64,000 bases of DNA from Caballeronia udeis (GTDB taxonomy: Bacteria; Pseudomonadota; Gammaproteobacteria; Burkholderiales; Burkholderiaceae), in the NCBI RefSeq assembly GCF_001544555.2, contig NZ_FCOK02000029.1, forward strand, positions 1-64,000. Reading direction: 5' to 3'. Below the pieces are notes generated by a model. That model was not told the origin of the DNA, ran no database searches, and saw nothing but the letters and a program-made list of their open reading frames with translations. Below, piece after piece: positions 1-9,855 of the stretch (positions are counted from its first letter, which is position 1; each line of letters begins with the position of its first letter). A program made the translations under genes and the position numbers.

Positions 1-315
1 GGTTGCCGGTCTATCGCGCGTGTTCAAGCGCCCGCTGCGCGACGTCCCTGTGGCGCGAACCATACCTGCGGATGCGATCGCGCGTGCCGGATGATTTCTT
101 CAAGAATCCAGATCCGCGACCGGTAGCCGGTCACATATGGATACATCCCAGCGCAAACGGGACGCGGTCATATAAATACACATGATCAGGAAAGGCCAAA
201 TGACGGACGGAGGTGTCGCGCGAACATCTGCCGCTCAGTTCTATTCTCTGATGATTTAGGAATCTGTATCAACTAAGATTTTTTTGCCCTTTCGATCTTA
301 TCGCGACACAACCCT
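1..315. other. Left edge, no supported gene
   Basis: An open frame runs from the window edge to a stop at 183-185 on the + strand. Its translation is rich in Arg, Ser and Pro and matches no family I recognise, so it may be the tail of an upstream gene or chance. The rest (about 186-315) is AT-richer and lies downstream of the GGDEF-EAL gene on the - strand. I see no convincing hairpin terminator. Confidence 0.4.
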
Positions 316-3300
316 TTACGTCGTTTTATACCTGCCCTGTCTGGCTTCGATATTGATGACCGACCGCGTTCTCTCAGATCGGTGGAGCAGTGTCACAATC
401 TCATCAGATGAAACGGGTCTGCCAAAATGATACCCCTGTGCTTCGTCGCATTCGTTCTCGCGCAGGAAAGCCAGTTGCTGTTCAGTTTCGACCCCTTCTG
501 CAATAACTTTCAGGTTCAGCATGTGGCCCAGAGATATGACGGCCATCGCGATCGCTTTATCATCCGGGTCTGTCGAGATGTCACGAATGAAGGACTGATC
601 GATCTTCAGACGACACACAGGAAATTGCTTCAATGCGCTCAGGCTGGAATAGCCGGTTCCGAAGTCGTCAATTGACATCTGGACGCCCATGGTCTGCAGC
701 GCCTCCATCTTTACGATTGCCTGCGGCACGTCTTGCATGATGAGACTCTCGGTCAGTTCCAGTTCAAGATGGCAGGCATCCAGAGCGCTATCCGCCAAGG
801 CTCTCGCCACGCGATGAATCAGGTTTTTTTCAGCGAATTGGCGGGCGGATACGTTGACCGACATGCGGATCAACGGCAGCCCCGCCTCCTGCCAAGCTTT
901 ATTTTGCGCACACGCCGTTCGAAGCACCCATTCGCCGATAGGGACGATCAAACCGGTTTCTTCAGCTAGCGGAATAAACCTGGCCGGTGAAATCACGCCC
1001 AGCTCGGGATGCCGCCAACGTATTAGCGCTTCCACACCCGTGATCCGGCCAGAGCCTAAATCGACCTGTGGTTGATACAACAACAAGAACTCACTGTGCT
1101 CGATTGCCCTGTGCAATCCATCCTGCAGCACGAGCTTTTCTTGAACCTTCGCATTCATCTCGCTCGCGTAGAACTGGTAGTTATTTCGCCCCATTTCTTT
1201 GGCTGAATACATTGCGGCATCCGCATTCATGAGCAATGTATCTATGTCCGTCCCGTTTTCAGGGTAGGTTGCTACCCCCACGCTGCATGTGACCTGAAGT
1301 TTCTGGGCGCCAATCTGCAGGGGCTGCCCGATCACGTCCTGGATTCTCTGCAACGTGTGCGCGATGCCGTCCATGTTGTCAGGCGCATCGAACAGGACAA
1401 TCACAAATTCGTCGCCGCCCAGGCGCGCGACCGTATCGATACTTCGTACGCACTTCACCATCCGGTCGGCCACCGTTTTAAGCAGTTCGTCGCCGGCGCT
1501 ATGGCCCAGGCTGTCGTTGATCAGTTTGAACTGGTCGAGATCGATAAACACGACTGCTACCCCGCGACCGTCGCGGTCGCTGTGAAGCAAGGCTTGTCGA
1601 ATGCGCTCTTCCAGCAGTACGCGGTTTGGCAAGCCAGTCAGCGCATCATGAAGTGCCATGTGTCGAATGCTGTCTTCCGTGTCTTTGCGCTCTATGGCTA
1701 TGCCCGCAATGCGGGTAGCGATATCAATCATCTGGGTCTCGATCGGGGCCGGTTTGCGTACTTCCCTGGCATACAACGCAAACGTCCCCATGACCTTGCC
1801 GTGATGCGACAGAATAGGGGTCGACCAGCAGGCGCGAAACCCGTAAGTGCCAGCCAGGGCCCGATAGTCTTCCCATAGCGGGTCCTGCATGATATCGGTA
1901 ACGATCACGGGCTCGCCTCGATGTACTGCTGTACCGCAAGAGCCCACCTTCGGGCCGACTGCAACGCCGTCGATGGCCTGGATGTACGCGTCTGGAAGGC
2001 TTGGTGCAGCACCATGGCGCATATGTATTCCATCCACGTCGAGAAGCAGGATGGAGGCGGTCATTCCGGTCAATTGCGATTCGACAAGGCGCGCGAGGCT
2101 GTCCAGAACCTTGTCGAGTGGCGTGCTCATCGCGATCATCTCCAGGACCCGACCTTGTTCGATCCGCAAAACCCCCGCTCTTTTGCGCTGGTCAATGTCG
2201 TGCACCACGCAGATCGCGCCTTTGGACAAGTCGCCACGATCGACTGCGATCAGGGTCCGTTCAACCCAGAAAACCGTTCCATCCCGCCGCTTCAGTTGTA
2301 TATCGACGGCGTGTACGCCTTCCATTTCGACCGCAGCAGACGCCGCATCGCCATCCTCTTGATATCTATCCTTCGACGGATGCAGTCGATCGGTCGAGAC
2401 ATCCGTCAGATCATCAATTTGATAGCCGAACATGGTGGCAAACGAATGGTTGCATCGGACAATGCGGCGATCCGCGAGAAAGGCGATGCCGACGCCAATG
2501 TGGTCGAGAATGATTTTTTGTTCTGTCATCAGGGCAACAATTTCCTGCTCCGCTTGCGAGCGAACGATTGCCTCGCGCTGCAAGTCGGCATTCTGCGCAC
2601 CCAGTCTTTCTTTGATAACGCTTAATTCACTTGTTCTCTGCTTGAGTTGATTGCGGTCCTTCAGCAATTGCCCCACCGCGTTCGCCATCTCGCCTATTTC
2701 ATCTGTGCCGGTCAACGGCCCCGTCACGGTTGTGTCCTCTGCCGACTGCCGACGAAGATGCTTGCTAATGCCGCGCAGCCGTGCAAGTACGTGCCGCCCC
2801 ATGAACAAGTACGCAATCAGCCACGCCAGCGTCAGGCTGCAGACGAGTATGGCCAGCACCCATTGTTGATTGCGATTCGAGACACCGACAAGCGCTTGCA
2901 CCGCTTCCCGGTAGTCCCGCGTAAAGTAGCTGGATTGCCGCCGTGCAGCTAAAACCAGTGCGATCGATTGCTTCTGCAACTCATCGTGGAAGCGCAGCAG
3001 CCTTTCGTTATCCTTGATAAGCCTCATGCGTAGCGAGAATGGATCCTGCGGATCGGGATCAATACTGTCAGCTTTCCTCGATCCAAAATCGTCAAGCTTG
3101 GCTCGCAAAGGTTTAGGCAAACTGCCTGCCGCCTTAAGCTCCTTCTCGAACTGGAATCGCAGTTGCGTCACGTCCTCTATGCGGCTCGCGCCGTCGAGAC
3201 GATAAAGCACATTCGCCAGCGCAAAACCCTCTCGCGTGTGAGCCGCCTGAAGGCTCGCGATACGCGTTTTTAGCGTCCGGGAAAAATCGACTTTGGTTCT

Positions 3301-3741
3301 CAGGGTGCTCTCGCGCAGTTGCGCCACAATATTGGCGGTACTGCGAAACAATTGGCTCGACTGCTGCAAGTCGAGCACGTCTACATCTTCGCTGAACGCA
3401 CCCACGCGCATCACCAGATGATCGAGCGTGTTCAACCGCACAACGATGTCGGCGTAACTCGAATGCATCGCGTCGAGCGATTCGGTGGCCAGCAACTGAT
3501 AGGTTGCGCGCTCTATCAAGACCGTGTGCTCTAGCAGGTCCTGTACATCTTGCATGCGCACCAGCCGTTCTTCTGTCAGTTGTTGCGCAGCGCTGTTCGA
3601 CGCACGCAGCGTGTAGACCGCCGTCATGGCGCCCGCAATGATCAGCAGCGCCAACACTGAAAGCGCAAGGGCGAACTGGCCGCGCAGCGATTTCGGCATC
3701 ATGCGGTGGAACACGCGCGCGACGATGTGAGTCAAGGCCAC
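316..3741 (-). CDS. Membrane PAS-GAF-GGDEF-EAL bifunctional cyclic-di-GMP protein
   Basis: Predicted inner-membrane enzyme that makes and/or degrades c-di-GMP in response to a periplasmic cue. Visible order: TM1 about residues 24-45, a roughly 250-residue periplasmic region, TM2 about 295-315, HAMP about 316-370, coiled coil, PAS about 405-515, GAF about 530-685, GGDEF domain with the motif GGDEF at 775-779, then a C-terminal EAL domain with EALIRWRHP. An RxxD inhibitory site (RSID, 766-769) sits five residues before GGDEF, so product inhibition is expected if the cyclase is active. Both catalytic signatures look intact, so the net activity cannot be called. The start is GTG at 3741, two bases after the stop of the upstream binding-protein gene, which argues for translational coupling. 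In-frame ATGs at 3702 and 3699 are alternatives but would clip the segment before TM1. Confidence 0.93.
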   Translation of the reverse strand: MALTHIVARVFHRMMPKSLRGQFALALSVLALLIIAGAMTAVYTLRASNSAAQQLTEERLVRMQDVQDLLEHTVLIERATYQLLATESLDAMHSSYADIVVRLNTLDHLVMRVGAFSEDVDVLDLQQSSQLFRSTANIVAQLRESTLRTKVDFSRTLKTRIASLQAAHTREGFALANVLYRLDGASRIEDVTQLRFQFEKELKAAGSLPKPLRAKLDDFGSRKADSIDPDPQDPFSLRMRLIKDNERLLRFHDELQKQSIALVLAARRQSSYFTRDYREAVQALVGVSNRNQQWVLAILVCSLTLAWLIAYLFMGRHVLARLRGISKHLRRQSAEDTTVTGPLTGTDEIGEMANAVGQLLKDRNQLKQRTSELSVIKERLGAQNADLQREAIVRSQAEQEIVALMTEQKIILDHIGVGIAFLADRRIVRCNHSFATMFGYQIDDLTDVSTDRLHPSKDRYQEDGDAASAAVEMEGVHAVDIQLKRRDGTVFWVERTLIAVDRGDLSKGAICVVHDIDQRKRAGVLRIEQGRVLEMIAMSTPLDKVLDSLARLVESQLTGMTASILLLDVDGIHMRHGAAPSLPDAYIQAIDGVAVGPKVGSCGTAVHRGEPVIVTDIMQDPLWEDYRALAGTYGFRACWSTPILSHHGKVMGTFALYAREVRKPAPIETQMIDIATRIAGIAIERKDTEDSIRHMALHDALTGLPNRVLLEERIRQALLHSDRDGRGVAVVFIDLDQFKLINDSLGHSAGDELLKTVADRMVKCVRSIDTVARLGGDEFVIVLFDAPDNMDGIAHTLQRIQDVIGQPLQIGAQKLQVTCSVGVATYPENGTDIDTLLMNADAAMYSAKEMGRNNYQFYASEMNAKVQEKLVLQDGLHRAIEHSEFLLLYQPQVDLGSGRITGVEALIRWRHPELGVISPARFIPLAEETGLIVPIGEWVLRTACAQNKAWQEAGLPLIRMSVNVSARQFAEKNLIHRVARALADSALDACHLELELTESLIMQDVPQAIVKMEALQTMGVQMSIDDFGTGYSSLSALKQFPVCRLKIDQSFIRDISTDPDDKAIAMAVISLGHMLNLKVIAEGVETEQQLAFLRENECDEAQGYHFGRPVSSDEIVTLLHRSERTRSVINIEARQGRYKTT

Positions 3742-3743
3742 CC

Positions 3744-4958
3744 CTAACGTTTCCAGATGCGCCGATAGATGTCCCTATAGCCATTCTTAGGGTCGTACTG
3801 AAAGCGCTCGCCACCATCGAACGCAATATTGTCGGCGTTGACCAGGTGAACCGGTGCCACGAAGCCGCTGACCGGCTGGCCTGCAAACAGACGGTTCAAC
3901 TCGTCCACCAGTTGCCACCCTTGTTGATTGAGCGGCTCAGCAACAGTACCGGTTTGATATGTTTTCGCCTGAATGCGCAGAAACGCGGAGGCACTTCCGT
4001 CGCCGGCCGACAACAAGCTTAGCCCGCTGCTTGGCACGCCGGCTTTGGTCAGCGCAGGAGCGGCATAGTCGAAGTAGATATCATTGATCGCAAGCGCATC
4101 GGTCCAGCGCTTGCCATATCGCGCGAGTAACGCCTTTGTTATTGCCGGCATCTTCTCAGCACTTTCTGAAATGGCGACGTCGCGCACCTCCAGCAATGTG
4201 CACCCTTTGCAGGCCCGGATGATGTCCGCCATGACATTCGACTTGGTTACCGCAATTTCAAACCTGGAGTCCGTCAGGATCACAACCCCGGCATGACCGT
4301 TCGACTGCGCCACCGCCCCCAAGGCAGTGACGCGAGCGACCTCGACGGGGTCGGTCGTCACGTTCATTGCAACGGGAGTACCGGCGATAGGACCCGGCGT
4401 TGACCCAGCATGCCACGCAACGATCGGAATTCCCCGGCTTGCAATTCGTGCCAGCTCCGGGTTGCTGTTCTGTGCGTCGGCGCCACACAGAATAAGACCA
4501 TCCGGCTTTGACGCCATTGCTCGTTCGAACGCCGTCAGGCGGCCGGCTGATGTACCGCCGGCATCGAATATCTTGAGCGTCCAGCCCATCGTCCGTACTG
4601 CCTCACGCACCCCCTGTGCGACGCCGAGGATCCCGCCGTTGCGCAGATCTTCCGAAATGAAAGCAATACTCTTGCCGGGTTGAGCAGGCGGCCCCGATTC
4701 AGGCCCGGTCCACGGAACACCGTGGAGCGTCGCTTTGGCGATGATCAGCTGCGTTTCGGCGAGGGATAAGGTAATGGCCGAAGCGGGTTGTCCAGCGGAC
4801 GACAGCGGCATACCCCGGGCTAGTTGCGAAATACAAACGAGAAGGCAAATACCTGCGAACGCAACTGCCGGTACAAGATTCTTGCGTCGAGCGTGGTTGA
4901 ACAGCGTTCGCAATGGAACCAATGCATCGATATTTTTGCTTACTGATTCAAATGGCAT
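3744..4958 (-). CDS. Periplasmic sugar-type substrate-binding protein, sensor partner of the GGDEF-EAL gene
   Basis: About 404 residues. An N-terminal hydrophobic helix (about 30-48) acts as signal peptide or anchor, followed by a ribose/LacI-type type I periplasmic binding fold with segments such as KSIAFISEDLRNGG and KPDGLILCGADAQN. Family knowledge: such proteins bind sugars or small ligands for ABC uptake or hand them to chemoreceptors. No permease or ATPase gene is nearby. The gene instead ends two bases before the GTG of a membrane GGDEF-EAL protein, so I infer that it is a ligand receptor for c-di-GMP signalling (basis: gene order). ATG 4958 is preferred because AAAGGTGG lies about 6 bases upstream; a TTG directly before it (4961) is less likely. 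Confidence 0.85.
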   Translation of the reverse strand: MPFESVSKNIDALVPLRTLFNHARRKNLVPAVAFAGICLLVCISQLARGMPLSSAGQPASAITLSLAETQLIIAKATLHGVPWTGPESGPPAQPGKSIAFISEDLRNGGILGVAQGVREAVRTMGWTLKIFDAGGTSAGRLTAFERAMASKPDGLILCGADAQNSNPELARIASRGIPIVAWHAGSTPGPIAGTPVAMNVTTDPVEVARVTALGAVAQSNGHAGVVILTDSRFEIAVTKSNVMADIIRACKGCTLLEVRDVAISESAEKMPAITKALLARYGKRWTDALAINDIYFDYAAPALTKAGVPSSGLSLLSAGDGSASAFLRIQAKTYQTGTVAEPLNQQGWQLVDELNRLFAGQPVSGFVAPVHLVNADNIAFDGGERFQYDPKNGYRDIYRRIWKR

Positions 4959-5875
4959 CAAACCACCTTTAACTTGCCTCGAGCATCAGGTCGCCAACCG
5001 CAGCAAGGGCTATTTCGAGTCGGCGAAGACGCTCGTAGCGGCTCCTGCCGCCAGCAGTCCACAAGCGAGGAAACTTCCTGCATTCGCCAAGATCAGCTTC
5101 AGCGCCTTTTTATCGAAACAAACTATTCGCGACAACAGTCACCCGGTATGACGGCTCCGCGCTCGAATTACCTGGTGCAAGGCAGCTTGCCACCATGAAG
5201 CACGGGGAGTCAGATCGAAAATACAAACATCCGCTGACTGCGTTAACGGCATCGCCGGCATTAACCTTAGACGCGTTTTCGAAATCGGAGCGGGCAAGGG
5301 GCTCAGCGGGCGCGCTCGTTCAATCACGAGAAGTAGAGCCTCCCAGGGCATTGTCAACTTGCCAAGAGTGAGGCGGCATGACGGCAGACGTGACGACTGT
5401 CAGAAAGTAGTCGACAGATTTTGGGCGAGTTCGGCGAATTCGCCCCATGCAACGAACCGGGCTGCGAGTTAGGTGAAGCGCGTGTTCGTCAAAGCTGCGG
5501 CTCGGCTAAACAACCGCGCAGAGAACAGTCATCAACCGACCCGCGAACGCGAGCGAAAACGGTGACCGTGATAAAGGGATTTCGGTTGCTTCATCGCGCC
5601 ATCTTACGTGACCGACCCGATAACTTGACAATGCCCGAAAAGTGCATGTCACCCATGTCACTTTGCTCGCTTGTGACACTTGGCACGGCGAGGAGCGTAC
5701 GTAGTTGCTCCATCGCTTCGAATGCGTGGGACACGTAGGCCTCTGGCATGAGGATCAGACTTCTTAAATCAACTGAACCCCACTTCGGGTTAATCGCGAT
5801 AAAGAGAGGGTGGCGCGGTGCCGATATCCCTTATAAGGACACGTACAAACCGTATCTCGTGCCAGGAGATCGAGT
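4959..5875. promoter_or_regulatory. Long intergenic region with TGTCAC repeats
   Basis: About 0.9 kb without a convincing gene; open frames here have biased composition and no family match. It must hold promoters for the divergent binding-protein operon (-) and the FIST operon (+). Around 5646-5675 there are two direct TGTCAC copies about 9 bases apart and then an opposed TGTGACA, an arrangement suggestive of a regulator site. I could not assign the regulator. Confidence 0.3.
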
Positions 5876-6094
5876 ATGAAAGCCGTAGATTTCCTCACGT
5901 ACCACGAAATCTTCGACAGGTCGGTGGATCACCTTATCCCGCCGGCCGAGGCCGAAGCTCCTTACTATGAGCAACTCACGGGGTCCATCATGGGGCGTGA
6001 CTCAGGCAAAATATTCTCCGGAATTCCCGGGGACGATTCAGTTATCCACAACCGGCTCGCATTCAGACCGGTCCACACCCCGGGTCAATTTTAA
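5876..6094 (+). CDS. Small hypothetical protein ahead of FIST gene
   Basis: 72 residues beginning MKAVDFLTYHEIFDRS. It has a good ribosome site (AGGAG about 6 bases before ATG) and lies 40 bases before the FIST gene, so it probably heads the same transcript. I do not recognise the family. The N-terminal half looks like a real acidic helix (DFLTYHEIFDRSVDHLIPP), while the C-terminal third is less protein-like. It could be a short leader gene or the degraded start of a larger protein. Confidence 0.4.
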   Translation: MKAVDFLTYHEIFDRSVDHLIPPAEAEAPYYEQLTGSIMGRDSGKIFSGIPGDDSVIHNRLAFRPVHTPGQF

Positions 6095-6134
6095 GTCCGC
6101 GTGGGCAAGCCTGAACTCGACGAGGAACAACCCA

Positions 6135-7325
6135 ATGACCATCGCCACCGCCTGGAGCACGGAACCCGATCCGCGCCTCGCTTTCGAAACCGCTTACCTG
6201 CAGCTACGCGCGAAGCTGAGTGGAGATGCCTCCCTGCTACTGGCCTTCCACACGGAACGTTATCCTGCGGCCGAGTTGTTGGCGGCAGTGCGTGCGCTGC
6301 CGCCCGGAGTGCGGGTGCACGCCACGTCGAGTTGTGCTGCCGTAATGACCGAGGAGGGTTTCCACGGCGTCGATGGCCGGGCCCTGGGCCTGTGGGGTCT
6401 GCGCGATCCCGAAGGCGCGTTCGGTGTCGGTATCGCATCGCTCCAGCCGGATCCCAGCCGCGCCGCCGTGCAGGCGCTCGAACAAGCGCTGGCCGAGGCG
6501 GGCCGGCCGGGCGAGGCGCCGCACATGGTGTGGATCAGCGCGGCACCCGGCAGCGAAGAGGCCGTGCTCGCGGGTATCCGCGAGGTGCTGGGCAACTCCG
6601 TCCCGGTGCTCGGTGGCACTGCGGGCGACAACGAAGGCACCGGGCGCTGGAGCGTGCTGACACGCCAGACGGCCAACGATGACGCCATTGCCATCAGCGT
6701 GCTGTACTCCAGCCACCGCATGTCGTCGTCATTCCAGAGTGGATATTCACCGACCGAAAAACGCGGCCATATTACTGCCGCCACCGGTCGCGTGCTGCAT
6801 CAGATCGACGGCCGGCCGGCTGCCGAGGTCTACAACGAATGGACCGGCGGGCTGATCTCCTCGATGCTCGGCGGCGGCAATCTCGTGACGATGACCTCGT
6901 TTGCCCCTCTTGGCCGGGTCGCCGGTACGGTCGAACGCATCGCCTACTACCAGTTGTCGCACCTGGACGCCGTGACCGAGGACGGTGGTCTGAGCCTGTT
7001 CACCGAGGTACACGCGGGCGAGGACATCTGGCTCATGACCGGTTCGCGCGAAAGCCTGGTGTCCCGGGCGGCTCGTGTCACCAGCGCTGCGCTCGAACTC
7101 GATAGTGTTGAACGCAGCGATGTGCTCGGTGCGCTCGTGGTGTATTGCGCCGGCTGCTTGCGCACGGTGATGGACGATATGCCCCGGGTGGTCAGCGGCC
7201 TTAACGCGTCGCTCGGCGGCAAGCCCTTTCTCGGCGGCTTCACCTATGGTGAGCAAGGCTGCGTGGTCGGCCGCGAGAGCGTGCACGGCAACCTGATGGT
7301 CTCGTCGATCGTGTTCTCACGCTAG
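6135..7325 (+). CDS. FIST (FIST_N/FIST_C) sensory domain protein
   Basis: 396 residues, a soluble two-part FIST sensor: FIST_N about 20-210, FIST_C about 220-390. FIST domains are proposed small-ligand (possibly amino-acid) input modules found with signalling enzymes. No signal peptide or TM segment is visible, so it is likely cytoplasmic. ATG 6135 was chosen because GAGGA lies at 6122-6126 with ideal spacing; the open frame extends upstream to 5967 but that part is low-complexity. The TAG stop shares its last base with the GTG of the GAF-GGDEF-EAL gene (TAGTG, 7323-7327), so the two are translationally coupled, with FIST as probable input for that c-di-GMP enzyme. Confidence 0.88.
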   Translation: MTIATAWSTEPDPRLAFETAYLQLRAKLSGDASLLLAFHTERYPAAELLAAVRALPPGVRVHATSSCAAVMTEEGFHGVDGRALGLWGLRDPEGAFGVGIASLQPDPSRAAVQALEQALAEAGRPGEAPHMVWISAAPGSEEAVLAGIREVLGNSVPVLGGTAGDNEGTGRWSVLTRQTANDDAIAISVLYSSHRMSSSFQSGYSPTEKRGHITAATGRVLHQIDGRPAAEVYNEWTGGLISSMLGGGNLVTMTSFAPLGRVAGTVERIAYYQLSHLDAVTEDGGLSLFTEVHAGEDIWLMTGSRESLVSRAARVTSAALELDSVERSDVLGALVVYCAGCLRTVMDDMPRVVSGLNASLGGKPFLGGFTYGEQGCVVGRESVHGNLMVSSIVFSR

Positions 7326-9301
7326 TGTCCCGCCCCATTGGACCTCCGCCCCACAGGATCCCGGATCCGGACTCGCAGAGTCGCGACTCCGCCGAGGAGT
7401 TGCGCGAGGCGCTGATCGATCTGGATCGCGCACGCGCGCACGAGCGCCAGATGCGTCTCCAGACCGAAGGCCTGCTCGAGGGCCTGCGGGTGCTCACCCG
7501 CGCGGAGAACACGCGCCAGATGTTCGACGAGCTCACTACGGTGCTGCAGCGATTCGTGCCGTTCGAGGCGGCGTTCCTGATGCAGGCGGACGAGGGTAGC
7601 GATCGCTTCGAAGTGACGCAGTCGACATGCCGTGAATTCGAGGGGGGCAACTGGACGGCGGAGGACATGCTTCGGCGGGTGGCCACCGGCAAGATCGTCT
7701 CGGCGTTCGATGTCACCGCCCTGCCCGAATGGCAGGCGCAGCCGCCTTCCGTGCGCGAACGGGTGCGATCGGCCATCCACGTGCCGCTGCGCACCGGCAC
7801 GCGCTGTGCGGTGCTCGTGTTCACCCATTCACGCGCCGCGTTTTTCGACAGGCACCACGTCGACATGCTGGAACGCTTCGCACCGCTCACGACGCAGGCG
7901 ATGGCCAGCATGGAGTACCGTGCCCGTCTCGAGGCGCACGCGACGCGCATCGAATACATGGCCAATCACGACGCGCTGACCGGCCTGCCGAACCGCACGG
8001 CGCTCGCCGACCGCGTCGAGGTGCTGGCCGCGCACGCGCATCGCGCAGGCGAACTGCTGGTGCTGCTGTTCCTCGACCTCGACCGCTTCAAGCACGTCAA
8101 CGACACCTTCGGCCACGGCGTCGGCGACGCGCTGCTGAAGGTGATCGCCAAGCGGTTGCGGGAGGCGGTCCGAGAATCCGACACGGTCGCACGCCTGGGC
8201 GGCGACGAGTTCGTGATCCTGTTGACCGGGATCACGGAGGTCGGCGCGGTGAACTCGATGGTTGCCAAGATTCTTGCGACCATCGAGCAGCCGGTCGTGG
8301 TGGAGGACCAGACGCTGTTCGTGAGCGCGAGCATCGGCGCGGCGATCTGCCCCGCAGATGGCGAGGACGTGGCCAGCCTGTTGAAGAACGCCGACGTGGC
8401 GATGTACCGCGCCAAGGAAGAAGGCCGCAACGGAGTTCGTTTCTACGCGCCCGAGATGAGTGAGTGCGCACGCGTGCAGTTCGAGTTGGAGGGCGCGCTG
8501 CGGCAGGCGCTTACGCTCGGCGAGTTCGAATTGCATTACCAGCCGCGTATCCATCTGGAGCTCCGCGAGCTGGTCGGCATGGAAGCGCTGCTGCGCTGGC
8601 GCCACCCCCAGCGCGGCTTGGTCATGCCCTGCGACTTCATCGCTGCGGCGGAAGAGAACGGCCTCATCGTGCAGATCGGCGAATGGGTCATCACCCGCAC
8701 CTGCGCGCAGTCCCGTGCCTGGCAGGATGCGGGCCTGCCCGCGCTGCCGGTAGCGGTGAATGTATCGGGCCGGCAGATGCATAAGCCCCAGGAATTCCTC
8801 GACCATGTTTCGGCCACGCTGGCACGAGCTGGCCTGCCGGGCACGCGACTCGAAATCGAGCTGACCGAAAGCGTGGTGATGCAGTATCCGGCGCAGATGA
8901 TCGACGTGCTGCATCGTCTCAGGCGGATGGGCGTGCGCATCGCGCTCGACGATTTCGGGACCGGGCATTCGAGTCTCAGCTATCTCAAGCGCTTCCCGGT
9001 CGACATGCTCAAGATCGACGGTTCGTTCGTGCGCGACCTGGCGATCGACGGAGACGATGCCGCGATCGCGCGTGCCATCGTCTCGATGGGGCATGCTCTC
9101 GGGCTGCGAGTGGTGGCTGAAGGCGTCGAAGATGAAGCGCAACTGGACCTGTTGCGCCAGATGGGGTGTGACGAGGCACAGGGCTTCCTGTTCAGCCCGC
9201 CACTGCCGGCGCATGAGATGGAAGCGTGCATGCGTCGAAGCGCGAGCCGAAAAGCCGGGACTTGGCCGTCAATCAGCGGTGCAATACCGAGATCGACCTG
9301 A
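7325..9301 (+). CDS. Cytoplasmic GAF-GGDEF-EAL cyclic-di-GMP enzyme
   Basis: 658 residues without TM segments. An N-terminal helix is followed by GAF (about 50-200), a GGDEF domain with intact GGDEF at 292-296 and an RESD inhibitory site (283-286), then an EAL domain (about 400-645) with MEALLRWRHP and the DDFGTG loop. Both enzymatic halves look competent, so this is a potential bifunctional diguanylate cyclase/phosphodiesterase. The GTG start overlaps the FIST stop by one base. It is the second GGDEF-EAL protein in the first 10 kb but has a cytoplasmic rather than periplasmic input. Confidence 0.92.
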   Translation: MSRPIGPPPHRIPDPDSQSRDSAEELREALIDLDRARAHERQMRLQTEGLLEGLRVLTRAENTRQMFDELTTVLQRFVPFEAAFLMQADEGSDRFEVTQSTCREFEGGNWTAEDMLRRVATGKIVSAFDVTALPEWQAQPPSVRERVRSAIHVPLRTGTRCAVLVFTHSRAAFFDRHHVDMLERFAPLTTQAMASMEYRARLEAHATRIEYMANHDALTGLPNRTALADRVEVLAAHAHRAGELLVLLFLDLDRFKHVNDTFGHGVGDALLKVIAKRLREAVRESDTVARLGGDEFVILLTGITEVGAVNSMVAKILATIEQPVVVEDQTLFVSASIGAAICPADGEDVASLLKNADVAMYRAKEEGRNGVRFYAPEMSECARVQFELEGALRQALTLGEFELHYQPRIHLELRELVGMEALLRWRHPQRGLVMPCDFIAAAEENGLIVQIGEWVITRTCAQSRAWQDAGLPALPVAVNVSGRQMHKPQEFLDHVSATLARAGLPGTRLEIELTESVVMQYPAQMIDVLHRLRRMGVRIALDDFGTGHSSLSYLKRFPVDMLKIDGSFVRDLAIDGDDAAIARAIVSMGHALGLRVVAEGVEDEAQLDLLRQMGCDEAQGFLFSPPLPAHEMEACMRRSASRKAGTWPSISGAIPRST

Positions 9302-9503
9302 AGCACGTCGGGATTCGGCAAGGCTGATCTCGCCGTGGAACACCGCCCGTACAGGGCAAATTCAAGCTCGTCTTTGCAATCGGCGTTCTATTCGGATTCG
9401 CGAGGTTTTGGCCACACATTGCCATTACCGATGACTGAAAGGCGGTCGACAAGCGATCAATGATCGTGCACGAGCGAACGGCCGTTGGACAGCGAACGAC
9501 CGC
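9302..9503. other. Convergent intergenic, nothing identified
   Basis: About 200 bases between the end of the GGDEF-EAL gene (+) and the end of the NTF2-like remnant (-). I see no clear terminator or gene. Confidence 0.4.
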
Positions 9504-9840
9504 TTACTGAAGGACTTTGTTCGGCGTCGCGCTGAACGAGATGAACAGGGCAATGGACCACTTGCCATCGGGCTGCCGTTTGAAAATGTCCATCCCCGCT
9601 TCCGTACTCACGCTCGACTCGCCACGCATCTGCGCAGTAAGCGTCCAGAACAGCCGGACTACGGCAATATCCCCGAACACGATGATCTTGCGGATGTCGG
9701 GGCTGTCGTAGTCGAGTTGCAACCCGGGCTTCGCCAACACCGCACTGAGCTTCCCGCAGAGCGCGTCGCGGCTACCATCGAGCGCTTCAGGAACGGTCTG
9801 ACCTGGCGTAGCATCTCGACAACGAGCAAGGTTTCCTTGC
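9504..9840 (-). pseudogene. 5'-truncated DUF4440/SnoaL (NTF2-like) remnant
   Basis: The C-terminal half of a DUF4440/SnoaL-like fold is clear: GDIAVVRLFWTLTAQMRG, then GMDIFKRQPDGKWSIALF, the typical closing strands. The frame stays open upstream past the GTG at 9740 (reading ALDGSRDALCGKLSAVLAK), but no ATG or typical N-terminal helix precedes it. The open frame runs into the 3' end of the transposase-like gene at 9856. I infer a gene that lost its start, possibly during a RAYT-related rearrangement. A short protein from GTG 9740 (78 residues) cannot be excluded. Confidence 0.6.
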
Positions 9841-9855
9841 TTGTTTTTCTTGTGA

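Noticed and set aside
3..185. 60-codon open frame at the left edge
   Set aside because: Starts on TTG at the window border, no family resemblance; cannot be told from chance.
5421..5738. 105-codon + frame between the binding-protein gene and the FIST operon
   Set aside because: Low-complexity translation and no ribosome site; the region is better read as regulatory.
7829..9214. 461-codon open frame on the - strand
   Set aside because: Antisense of the GGDEF-EAL gene.
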